Source: Sindora glabra (lineage: Eukaryota > Streptophyta > Magnoliopsida > Fabales > Fabaceae). Taken from it: a DNA stretch of 64,000 bases. The translations under genes were made by a program, and so were the position numbers. The notes below the pieces were generated by a model, which worked only from the letters and a program-made list of their open reading frames with translations, made no database searches and had not been told where the DNA came from. Of this stretch, positions 39,641 through 52,424 are shown piece after piece (position 1 is the stretch's first letter; every line of letters starts with the position of its first letter). The stretch lies in contig CM035235.1 in assembly GCA_020226215.1 (NCBI GenBank), positions 48,885,511 to 48,949,510 on the forward strand, given 5' to 3'.

Positions 39641-42311
39641 CATATAGAGAATAAATATATTTTACTCGTTCATATAGATAGAATAATCATTCATTGCCTC
39701 TATTATTTTTTTTTTGGGCCATTCATTGCCTCTATTGACTCCCTTAATAGATTGGTGAGTATTCTTTAAAAAAAAATCTTTCAATAAACCATTACTTTAT
39801 TATAAAAAATATTTTAAATAAGTTGATAGTTTAATATAGAGAGTTTATATTGATTGGATTAGTTACATATATCTATTATTTTTATAAAAATAGCATTTGA
39901 AAATTAAAATTCGATTTATTTAAATTTTATTAATATTTCTATTAATTTTTAAGTATTATATTCTAAATTAGATAAATATACATCAACTAAAATTTTATTA
40001 AAAAATATGTGCTTCTTCCTTTACATCATTAAGTAAAATAGACATAAGAAAATACATTTTATTTATTATGAAAATATTTTAAATAAATTAAATATTTTAT
40101 TTGGTTTAATTAATTTATTGTATATTTTATTTTTCACTCTTATTACTATATAATTGATCCACTCTTTTTCATTTTTTATTTGCCTCATTGCATTTTTTAT
40201 AAGTTCACTATTGTTAATTATTATAAGATCCTAAATAATTTAAAAATTATAATATAATATAATACAATATAATTAATTAATTTTATATTTTATTTTTAAC
40301 TCTTATTATTATATAAATAACATATTGTCTCTTATTTTATTTTCTATTTTGCATATATTTTTATAACCCGTACATTAATAATATTATATAGTATAAATAT
40401 AATATGATATATTTTATTTTTATTATAAAATATTTTACATAAGATAAATATTAATTTTTAAAATTAATTAATTACATATTCTTCTTTATCTCTTATTACT
40501 TTATTGGTAATGCACTTTTTTTTATTTTTTTACTTTCCATGCATTTTCTTTTTTTTATATCCATTTCTGCTTTTCACGACTCATATGCTAATATAATAAA
40601 ATAATACAAATATAATATGATACATTTTAGGTAAAATAAGTTGTAAAAATTTTCATTTCTTTAGTTTTTATTTACATTTTATTGTATTTTTTATGTTAAA
40701 ATTTTTTATTCAATTATGAATTCAAATTATGAAGAAGTTGTACTTAATAACAAAAATCAATTGATTGTATGTATTTTTATTTATAAAAAAATATATATTT
40801 TTGAATATTTATAATTCATTTTCAAAAATATAGTTATAAAATAAATATACTAAATTATATTAAAAAAAATTATATTACTTTTTTAATGATATGAAACTCA
40901 TTTAAAAATTATTTATATAAATAAATTTTTAATTTAGATGAAAGGTAATTTTTAATCCGTGCATTAAACAAACTTAGAATTTAGAATTTAGATCTTTATA
41001 TTTTTCGTGAATTTTGAACCTGTTTTGTATTTACATTTTAAATAATAAGTATATCAAATTGAAGTCAGCCGTAGAGCCTTATAAGGATTAAGGGCTCTTG
41101 CCTCCAAAAGTTATAAAATCAGTAACAAGCAATTTCATAATTTTTTGAAAAAATTTTACATAGGTCACTTGACTACCAAAAATTTATGTTTAAATCCACC
41201 GTCTAATGAAGTGAAGCCAAGATTTAAAGTGAAATTACCTATTCATGCAAAATTAAGTGGTTGTAATACTAAATTGTTTTTTTTTTTACAGTAAGAATAA
41301 TTAATTCAACATTAAAATACGAGATTGAATTTAGAATGTAAAAGTAGAGTATTTATTTGTGAATTATCTAATTATATTAGTAATTAGCTGTTATATAATT
41401 TAATTTGACCAACTAATAATATTGATTATTTGTACAAATATATTTGATAAAATTAGCTATTTACTATTAACTCTGTGTATATAAAATAACATATAAAAGC
41501 ATAATTATATTTTTTTGATTTATTTGAGTAATCTTTTACTTTAATTATATTTCATATTTTATATATTATTTTTTATTAAAATGTATCATCATAATTTATT
41601 ATTTATTATTTTTTTACTTAAAAATAAATCATTATAATTTATTATACTTATAAAATTTTATTTTAAAAAATAAATAATTATAATTTTGGAATGAATGATT
41701 AATGGAAACACTTCATGCATATAATATATATAAAGAAATATGTTATATATAATAAAAGGTTAAATGATTGCCAAACATTTGCTGGCCTTCAATTTAAATT
41801 GTTTAAGTTTTGTGTATTTGGGTTAACGAAACATAATTATGCCAGCAATGCTCTGAAGTTATTTGAAACGTATAAATGTAAACTAATTTTTAATATTGGG
41901 CCCGAGTTTGACGTATAATACAATAAGAGTTACATTATACATTTATACCGTTTGAATAGTTTCTTATTTGCTTTTGAAATAGTTTTTTATTTTTTTTCAT
42001 GAATTAAAGGTCCAACGCCTTGAATATATATATATATATAATGATTAAAAGTTAAGATTTGAAGTTTTTTTTCTTACCCGCACGGGAGGAAATAAGTATA
42101 TAATTAAAGGGTAAGATATCTTTTTGTTGATTTTCGCTTAAACAGTTATTTGAAATAACTTTTTCGTTAAGCCAATCAATTAAAATAGATCAAATCAATT
42201 AAAAGTTAAGTAAAAAAATTATTTATCGAACATGCTTAGAACCTTTAAAAAAATTCGTGGTGTAATTTTTTTTAAATTGATATTAAATTAATGTTAGAAC
42301 ACCTTTTACCA

Positions 42312-42314
<3 letters not shown>
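39641..42314. repeat. Degenerate repeat array and repeat partner (copy 2)
   Basis: This is the equivalent of 10160-12836. It includes the short-period array (about 39641-40670), the diverged ~1.1-kb repeat (about 40465-41580) and AT-rich DNA to the microsatellite. No coding signal is seen. Confidence 0.5.

Positions 42315-42398
<84 letters not shown>
42315..42398. repeat. (AT)42 microsatellite (copy 2)
   Basis: This is an uninterrupted AT tract of 84 bases, three units longer than in copy 1. Confidence 0.97.
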
Positions 42399-42404
<6 letters not shown>

Positions 42405-44158
42405 TTGTTTAATCTTTCAAGAAGTCATTTGATAGTTTCTTTTACACTATATAAAATTATTAAATTACTAAACACGATGACTTTGTTTTTTTTTAATGAA
42501 ACTAAATGTGTATATGTATGAAATTGATTTTATCTAAGTATTTAAATTTAATTTATTATTAATATAAATTAATTTTACACTATCATTCATAGATATATTG
42601 CTATGTTATGAAAAACTTGTTAAAATTATTTATTATTGACAAAAATTCTCAATTAATATTTTTTTAACAAAATATCATTTTATATTCACCAATGATTTAA
42701 ATAAAATCCAAAGTCTTTATTTTAAATCAATAAATGTGATCCAAATAAATGTTGAAGTTTCCAAAATAAATTCCTTCCACATACTTTTTTTTATATACAA
42801 GTCTTAAATACTAATTATAACTACTTTTAAATTTTGTCTCAATTTTGAAATGACAAATAAAGAATGCAAGTTACAATTTTTTTTTCATGATAAGAGTTAT
42901 TAAATTACTAAATATATATACATGATCTCGAAATTAAATGCAAAATATAAAAAAAAGTCTTTTAAATAAGATTATATCCCTTTTGAACGAGTTAAAATTT
43001 GGTTGGAACCCAAAAGCAAGGAAGTTGGCATGACGAAGTTTCTAGGAAAAAGGGACACACGGCGCTTTTGGTTCTTTGCCTACCTTAAATAAGTGATCCC
43101 CTTCCATTATTTTCACCTCCCTACCCTTTTTATTCTTTATCTATTCACCTCCATAATTTTGTATCTATCTATTAAAAAAAAAAAGGATAATAATATACGA
43201 CTATGGTTGATAAAGGGTTAGGATCTAATTTGCCTTTTAAAATGTGAATTTTTTATTTATAAACTAATAAGTTTTTTTGTGTTATTTTTTTCCCAATTAT
43301 GATAATAGCATTTCTTCTTATACAAATGGCCATAATAGCAGTCTATGATCATTGTCATTCAATGAGAAAATGAATCCTAAAATTGTTAAAATGAAATTAG
43401 TCTTAACGCCAAACTTCAAAGAATGAACTCATGATTGTACATCAATTTTTTAATGACAGGCTAGCTTTGTTACCTTAATCACTAAAATTAATTTAGAAGA
43501 CGGAAAAATAAAAATACACAATGATCCACAATAACAACTACAAGCATTATGAAACTCACATGAAGGTAGTTATTTGTATCTTATTACAAAGATGAAATCA
43601 CATCATCCAAGAAAGAGAGTGTAGAAGAAGATTATAGCTTCCACTTTCTTTGTCCTCCATGTCTCCCTACAGATATTTCTCCTTATTTCTTACATGAAAA
43701 GAAATGAAATAGTTACTTGTACACATTATTCCTTTATGCAATTCCTGATAATTTCTACACGCAACATAATCTAAAATAAACTGATTTTACTTGTTTAAAG
43801 CATATACGGGTTATGTTACTCAAACTATATTGGACGTACAAATATGAGGAACAACATAGAAGACTGGATGTGAATCCTCTTATTTTCCTTCTATTATTTT
43901 CTTGTCAGTTTTGGAAAAATACAGATATAATTTTTATTCTTGGACACACATTTTTTTTATAGAGACCCACAATTTCAAATAAAAAAAATTATATTTCTCT
44001 CTATCCAAAATTTACCATAAGGAAAAGGAGAAAATCTATTTCCATTAGGAGAGAAGTAACTCTTATGCAACCCTAAAATGCACAAAACAAGAAATAGTAA
44101 AATAAAAGCAAAGGGTAACAAAACAACTAGAACTTCTATTAACAACTTTGTAGTAATA
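42399..44158. other. AT-rich DNA and 3' flank of FKGP (copy 2)
   Basis: This is the equivalent of 12915-14673. The last clear difference from copy 1 is near 42760 ('tttccaaaat' against 'tttcgaaat'). After that the two copies keep a constant offset. No gene is seen. Confidence 0.6.
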
Positions 44159-47100
44159 TCATAGATATATCTTCCAGTCATAGATCTTCACATCGAAGTG
44201 GTTCTCATTTTCTAGCCTTTGTCTCAGTTCCTTAGCGCACTCTGCATCTTTAGCAAGTAAAAGGCCAAAACCTCCACCACCTGCTCCAACCAGCTTATAG
44301 CCACAGCAATAAGGAGCAGCAAAAGAAAAGAGCTTGTCAACGGACTCATTGCTGCAGTAAGGATCAAGTTCCTGATGCAATCTCCAAGCTTCCATCATTA
44401 TCTCGCCGAGCTCATCTATGTCACAGTTCATTAGAGCTTCTCTCCCAATCTTTGCCAGTTCAACGAGACGTTTGATACTGGATACAAGAAGATTGTCCCG
44501 GCGCAGATATCTCATTACCACCTTCTGCAGCACCTTGTTTGCAAGTCGAACCTATAAAACAATGAGGTGTGGAAAAAATTAAGTTAAACAGAGAAAACCT
44601 ACAATAGAAAAGTTGATTTGTGGAGCTATGCAAATTCAGCATTAAGTATAAAATGACAAGAGGAAAAAAATGATAGATGATGCAGAACACAAAACGAAAT
44701 CAGACATGATACATCATTTCCAGAGAATTTAAATTGGAGAACTGAGTTGTCTTGTCCCCAGTTTCTGGTTTCCCCTTTGTGCCAGTTTTTGTTTTCAAAC
44801 AACAGAAAAATTACATGCAAGGATTAATTTTTCTCACTTAGTCAATAAGAACCAAGACAAATGTCATCTCAAGTTGCCGGAAGCCAGTTATCCCAGTAAT
44901 AAAATGAAATTGAGAACTTTTAAGGTTCCCAACAGAAGAAAAAAGAAAGCCATATATGTGTTTGCTGATATGGGTTTTCATGTGTGTATGTGTGAAATGG
45001 TGAAAACTTTACCAGAAAAGGAATTTAGAACTTTATCAAGAGATTATTATTCAGGTGTAAGATCAGCATTCTACATGCTTTCACGCAACTTAAATACAAC
45101 AAATAACCCTAAGGCATTATAAATGCACACCTATACCATAAACTAATAGTTACCTGACCAGTAAATACCACAAGTAGCCGTTGCTCCAACTCCAAAATCA
45201 ACTGAGGTGAAGCCAACAGGGGAATGACTTGAAGCCGCAATGGTATTCCAGGAAAGCTCGAAGTACATTTAATACCTGGGTACAAACCTCCAATTTGATC
45301 CTGCCAGCCACCTCCTGTTCCCATGAGTTGCTCCAACACCAAAACAAGTCTAGCAACATTCTCAGTACTCTCAACCCCATCAGTTATTTGAAGAAGCCCT
45401 TTAACAACTGCAGCAGCCAAGATACTTGAAGTACCTAAGCCACTACCTCGGGGAACCTTGGCCCATGTCTTGATTTGCAATCCCCTATCTACAAGTATGT
45501 TATCATGAACAATTCCAGTCACAAGTAATGCAGATTTGACCAGCCGAAATTGATCATCTTTGTCAAATGGTGCAGAAATAGACCTAAAATCTTCAATATA
45601 TAAATGGTTGTTAGCATCATCAGTAATTAACACTCCCAGTCTTTTAGTAGTCTCTATGACAGTGCCAATTGGAAGACAACCTTCCAAGCTTATTGCCATA
45701 TTCAGAACACATCCAGCACGCTCAATACTCCACGGAGGGGTATCACTCCAACCACCAACAAAATCAATGCGGACTGGTAATTCTACTTCTACCCTTTGAG
45801 GATAAAAAGATTGATGAGCACAAGTATCATGATTGTTTGTCCAGTTATCCAGGTTGGAGAGGTTAGCAGGAGACTCCAACAAATGTTCTGCAGAAAGAGA
45901 AGCTCACAAGCTTTTAATTCTTTCAAATTCAAAAACAAATAGTAGAAACAAGCCTCAACAGAGAAGAGGAATGCATACATTACTGGGAAAAAAATAGTAA
46001 ACAACTTCCTGAAACACTAAGGAAAAACATAGCTAGAACTGAGCTTCAGAAAAGATCACGTGCACTATTTATAAAGGGTACCTTGCAGAAATTTATACTG
46101 GCATTTTGTGCCAAATCACTCCTAGAATCACAAGTAAAATTCTTTTGGGTAACAACCCATTTTATCCTTAGTTTTTTTTTCTAAATGTCCACTATGTTAC
46201 ACACCGAAATACTATTTCAGCAACTTCACTTCTCTTTTAAACAATAATAAAGTTCAAATATTAATATCTTTTATATATTTGCTCTGCAAAATAATTACCT
46301 CACAACTGGTTTTTGTTACATTATTTTGAAGCTGAAAGGTAATAACATCTACATGATTATGCTTATAAGCACAATATCACAAAAGGGAATGTAGCCATTT
46401 TTATACCCAGAAAGTAGCCCCTTGGATATAATTAATCCTTGCACACAAAGCATAATTTATATTGTCTGAAGTCTACTAGGCATGAGCTAACCTTGCTTTC
46501 TTGCAAGGATTTTCTGGCGAGACTATCATAGAATTCCAGAAATAATCCTTAACTGGTTCATATTTATACATGATGTTGGGTCAGGGCATTAGCCTGTACC
46601 TTTGAATCCATATCTTACTGCTGAGGCAGTTTCATCAGCTACTGCAGCCCACACTTTTTGCTCCAATTTGCATGCTGTCATTTCGTTGTCACAGGCTCGA
46701 AGAAGATCAACTTGCACCTGGTATGCCCGGCTTTTAGGAAGTATATTAGAGTTCTGTTCCTGGACTTTTGGACACATATCTAGGAAATCCTTACATATTT
46801 CAACTCCTGAAACTTCCTTTTGCAAAATTTCATCACACAGTTGAGACAAATTGCGACCAAGCATTCCATAACTAATGCAAGCTTTTGCAATTCCAACTGC
46901 AAGATCAGCTTGGTGATTACTAGCACCTAAGCACATGCTTGAGTAGTCAATTGATCTGTGCAATTCCTCCAGACTAATGCGACGGGAAGACTTCCACAAA
47001 GAAAGCATGTGGTCAAGTTTATGATTAGCTAAACCCATCAACCACATCGCAACCCTAAGCATATCAATGTAAGGAAGTATGGGGAATATTTTTGAATTCC

Positions 47101-50100
47101 ACAAGCACTTATCATCAGTGCCTGTGGAGCCCCATAAATCACTTTCTTGAATACCTAAATCACTTAAAACCTTCTTCCAGGGTTTCCCGCAAAACGTACC
47201 ATCTCTAGAAAGTGAACTCTTCGGGTTATCATGAAGACCACAATATACAAGGACTCGTTCACTACTTCCTACCAAGGGAACTTCCCAAAGACAATGGCGA
47301 TCTGGAAGCATGAACTTCTGTAAATTTTCCATTCCCATATCATATTGCAGTGAGATGTTGACTCCAACCACTATACAGAGTGAGCCAACTTGGATTTGAC
47401 CAGAAATGGATGAATCATAAATGAGGGAATCCTCTCCGATTGAAATTCCAGGTGAAATTTTACTAGACAGAATAATAGCAGATGCTGTAATATCAGAAGC
47501 AGTGGTTGCTGGAATAGAACACAAGTGTCTTCGGCCTACTAGTTCTGTACCTAGCCCACTTAAGTGATCTAAAACTTCACTTGATGTCCCAAAATGTAAG
47601 AACAACAAATCATCTGCAGCGATCAATTACTCAGTATTCATGTTATTTGTATATATGCATGTGTTTAAGGACAGATAGACATAAAGATAAGACTGCACTG
47701 AGGTTTTGACATACAGGCACAATAGCTGAACATCTTCTGTCTTCCCAATTTGCTAACAAGTTCTTCACCCAGAGGACGGTTTCTTAACCACTCATGCTTT
47801 GCAGGTACCCAGGCAGCAACCAGATCTTCATATAAACTCATCTGTACAACATGAAGAATTTGTTTTAGACAAAATGCTTTCGCTGTTCCACAAAGTTAGA
47901 AGTGCATCAAATGTTCATTAGAAACCAGGTACAGGGCCCATAATGATGTAAATGGTAATATATTTCTTCACTAAATTAAAATGGAAAGGAATATGAGGAA
48001 GTGACAGTGAAATGAAAGATAGTCAGATCACAGAGAAAAAAATTGGAATAAAAGACTCTCAGTATGGACAGAAAAGCATAATGCCACCAAATGAGCAGCA
48101 CTTTTACTCCTCTCACATTCAATTTTCTGTCATTAAATCTCACCCACTTTATTCAATTTAAAGTTAATTGTGTTAAGAAGAGTTATGAGATGGTACTTGT
48201 AAAATGTGTGTAAATATCATCCTTCAACAGAAAAAATGAACAAAAAAGATGACCAAAATTGAAGCTTAGCCACATGGAGAGTTTTCGGAACATGGATGAT
48301 GCATGATGCTGAACAAAGTAGGTACAGAAAGTAAGATAGAGCAGAGTGGATGGTACCTGCTACCTAGCGAAGGTAAACTATTGTCAAATAGGATAAATGT
48401 AAGTTTCTTGAATACAGTACATATGTAGCATTTTATTATGATATTTCATTATACATAACATACTTTTGCACTCTCCAAGCAAGCAATACAAACACATGAT
48501 TGGCACTGAAAAAACTAGACAGAAATCACAACAATGAACAACAGTAGTATACCTCCTTTCGACTTTTCAGGAGCTCTGAAATCATTGGCTGACAGGACCT
48601 TGCAAGTGTAACAAGTTCCAACCATGCCTTACCTTTAACTGCAATTATACCAGTATCAAGAAGTGTTCTACCATCATCTAGAACTGCCTTACTTCTAACA
48701 AGCTCCCCTACAGTAGGTTTCTGTAGGAGATTATCAACTGGACTGACTGTGTAACTTTGAGTTGGATTTTCAGTTTTAGCTGCAACAATGACACCATGGT
48801 TTGAAGCAACATCAAGGGTAATTGGAACAGTGATGATGGAAGAGGTGTCCTCTGGAAGAGTCATGATGGATGCATCAAAACATGGGAGAACATCACCAGT
48901 CATGGTCAATAGTCCCCCTACAGTGATTGAAAGACAAGAAAACATTGGCAATCACTAATGCTAAAATAAAACCAGTCAACAAATCCCTATGGTAGAGAAG
49001 GAATATAATAATATGCAGTTTGGAGACAATTATTTACCACCAATTTGAAATAGAAAAATAAAAAAATAAAAAAATAACAGACAGCCACCTTAGTCATGCA
49101 TATTAGTAAGCAGATAGAGAACGATGGTGCCAACAGGTAATCACTAAAGATGCAATAACAAAGTGTTTTGGCAGGAACAAAGGAAATTAGATAGAGAAGA
49201 AAATTCTGTTGAAAGTTTTAAGACACTTATGTCAGAGGTGTTGCATTACATTTACAGAAAGCATCCAGGTGGTCAAGATGATTTACATCTTGCAAAGTAA
49301 GGCTAAATTTCTGTTGACTATATGGATGAACAAACAACCTTTATTTCCAAATGCTTGTCTTGCACAAGAAGCAATAGCAAGTATGTGATCAAAAAGCAGT
49401 GGAACTGGCCCGTCTGGGTCATCTGCTGCCAAATATGGAAGAGGCAGGAAAACTTTTCCCATAGGGTTTGCCCATGGCACCCTTTTAGAATCACCTCCAG
49501 CATGAAGCAACAATATATGCTTTTTGGCCATGAATTTAACTATTGGCATAAGGGCAACCTTGTTTAGATCAACAGATCCAGTACGACTGTCATTTGTAGT
49601 TGCCACCTGTTTATCAAACGTATATTATCAAGGCTTGCGATTGAACAGGTTCTAACCCTAAAGCGAAAAACATGTAAGCAATAAGCCATGAAAACTACTA
49701 TATGAGTGCTTACACAAATAGATGTGAACACATTAGGAACAACTTCAGAATTGTCACATATATATCAGTTCTCACTTCAACAGCTTTGACCCAAAAGCAT
49801 GAATGATATAATAGTACTCAGAACATCAAAATTCAATAAAAGATACATTATGACGCACAGAGGTTAGAGATTGAACAAAGTCCAACATATGATGACATAG
49901 AGGCATTACATTAGATAATTAAATTCCATGATAAGTCTTGATGTCTACAAATTATTAAACCACCAAGAAGAATACAAAAATAGACATCGAGGCATCAAAA
50001 GACCCTGGTATGCACTAAAATCTGTTTACACAATACGTAAAGTCAATATTAAGATTTGATATTTTCCTCTAGCAGTATTATCTAGAGATGTTAGAGTGTC

Positions 50101-50752
50101 CCACTCAGCGTGGCCAACAAGTGTAGAACTCTACATGACACAGCTTTCTCAAAGTGTCGATGTTTCATAGTTCAGTTAGCAGAGTAGTAAAAATGTGATA
50201 AGATATATTCAATCCAAAATTTGTAGTCAGATGTCAATCAAAAAGCATCCGAACAATCATTAACCTTAGACTAACAGAATTCTGCAAGGGATGTTAACAT
50301 TTAGGCATCAATCATTAAATTCTTATTAATATACTATTATACATTTTCAACAATAAAAATTAGCATGGTTAAACACCCCTTAAAAATCAACCACAGAAAT
50401 CCATTACCTCTGAACCAAGATCTACACCAAGGTCCTGGTAATGCCTGGCCAGCGCGTAAATGGCATTGAGAGTGGCCGCTCCAGACCCGATCCGCTGGCC
50501 ATCCGGGTCAGGTACAGCGATCGTGATGGTGGAGCTGGCGATCCGACCCATTCTCTTAGCCCGCTTGAGCTGCCAATTGTAAAGCTCAGCTTGCTCAGGG
50601 CTAGCAGCGGTGAGCACAATAGCATCCCATGTCGGAACCCTAGACGGGTGCCTCACCGACAACCTTAAATGGTACCATGATTTTCTCAGGACTGAAGCCA
50701 AGTCAGCCTTCTGCTTTGTCCTGGAATATCTTTTGCCCCTTGCTGCTTCCAT
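44159..50752 (-). CDS. FKGP: Bifunctional L-fucokinase/GDP-L-fucose pyrophosphorylase, 7 exons, copy 2
   Basis: The exons, at an exact +29485 shift from copy 1, are 50408-50752, 49339-49606, 48553-48917, 47715-47841, 46600-47613, 45154-45887 and 44159-44551. The predicted protein is again 1081 residues. The pyrophosphorylase motif (HAGGDSKRVPW) and all three GHMP-kinase motifs are present, with every splice site and the stop codon conserved. I saw no difference from copy 1 in the translated exons. A true recent paralogue should show at least some intronic change, so identity here favours a single locus assembled twice. An alternative start lies at 50788. Confidence 0.97.
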
Positions 50753-51020
50753 TCTCTCGATGTTTTCCGAGAGAGTGTCAGAAAACAAGGGGGAAAATGC
50801 TGTCTCTGTTGAATCTGGTGGGATGCGCCGAGACTGAAGTGGAAAAACATATGGAGAAGTGTGACTCGGTGCGACGGACTGTTGTCTGAAGTAACTACCA
50901 ATTTTCTTTTACATTTCCTCCCTTAACTTTACCCGAGAAAATTTAACTGCCCAGGCGAGAAAACTCAGAAAAGAAAGAAATCAACGTTGTGGAGAAGTAA
51001 AAACAGAGCAGAATCAACAA

Positions 51021-51094
51021 TGGCGTCGCCCGGACTCGAACCGGAGACCTTCAGTGTGTTAGACTGACGTGATAACCAACTACACCACGACACC
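51021..51094 (-). tRNA. tRNA-Val (AAC), copy 2
   Basis: This is identical to the tRNA at 21536-21609, with the same acceptor stem, AAC anticodon loop and GGTTCGAGTCC T-arm. It lies 269 bases upstream of the FKGP start codon used here, on the same strand. Confidence 0.97.
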
Positions 51095-52351
51095 TCTACA
51101 CCGTTTGAAATTATCAAATATATAAAATCAGATAATTTGAATGGGATTTGCCACGATCATAAATATACTTGCCATTCCCAGTTTCCCATGTTTTATACAA
51201 TGAATTATGCCCATATCTCTTACAAATTAACTTTGATTATAATTTTATTTTTATTTTAAAAAAATATATTTATTTTTGTAAAGAGAAAAGTGAGTTTATA
51301 TTTAAAATACATAGAAGAGAATTAAATGCTCACAAAAAATTAGTATAATTTACTCAAAATTTTATTATCATTACAAAATTATAATAATTTTTTAGAATTC
51401 CTAATACTTAGTAGTCACACATTCAGTCTTAATTAATTTGATTTCGAGTTAGACTTCTTTTGGATAAAGCTTTTCCAACACTTATTTTTTTTGTTTACAA
51501 GGCTCAAATTCAAAATTTTATTTAAAAAGATCATACTTCTAACCGTATAAATAATCGGATATTGGTAATATTAAATATATTGCTATCATATCTCTTTGGA
51601 ATCCATATTTTGTTTCATTTTATATAAATTATATAAGGCTTGAGTATCATATTTAAGTCTCCTCATTGAATCTATCATATTTGTTTCATTTTACTATCAT
51701 ATTTTGTTTCATTTTATCCTAATAGTAGTGCTTTCAAATATCAAATTTAAATCTCTTCATTGAATCTAAAATGTTTTAAGATTTAATTTGCTACTATTGA
51801 ACTAATCAATTATTAGTTAGAGAAAGAGATTTTCAATATCATGCTTTATGTTACAAGTCACAGTTGAAAAACCTAAAAGAAAGATAAAAGGTAATGTAGA
51901 ATGATAGCTTAGTTAAAGGAAAATGGATGACAAGAATGAAAATGGACAATTATTACTTGAAACAATCACTCTATAATTTGAAATATTTTAGAAATTAAGT
52001 TTTAAATAATTTATTATAACTTGTAAATCAATTTGGGATTAAAATTTTAACACACTTAATTGTTTAAGATTTAAATTTGATTTACTATTAATGTAAATTA
52101 ACTTTATAATATTATTCATTCATGTGTTATTATATCAATAAAAAATTATAAAAATTCTTTTATTCATGTTGAAAACTTTTAATTACTATTATTTTTTTAA
52201 TAATATACCTTTTTCTCATTCATTAATAATATAAAGCATTTTATACTGATTATAGATTAAATTTAAACTTAGTTGCTTATAATACACCATATACATCAAA
52301 CTTAACATTAAGTACCATAAAACCTCATTTGTTTAATAATAAGAAAAAAAA
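51095..52351. other. AT-rich intergenic DNA right of tRNA-Val (copy 2)
   Basis: This is the equivalent of 21610-22865. No coding signal is seen. A small difference from copy 1 lies beside the A run at 52338-52352 ('aataataagaaa' against 'aataatgaaa'). Confidence 0.55.
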
Positions 52352-52424
52352 AGTTAAATATTTTGCGTTTTTTTGAACATTGCTTTGATTATGCAACCCT
52401 CCCCTCAACTTTGAAATTATACAG
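52352..52424 (+). repeat. Left terminal inverted repeat of the Mutator-like element
   Basis: It reads gttaaatattttgcg, then gctttgattatgcaaccctc, then caactttgaaattatacag. It pairs in reverse complement with 59253-59326 with about a dozen mismatches. Also present at 22866-22945 in copy 1. Confidence 0.8.
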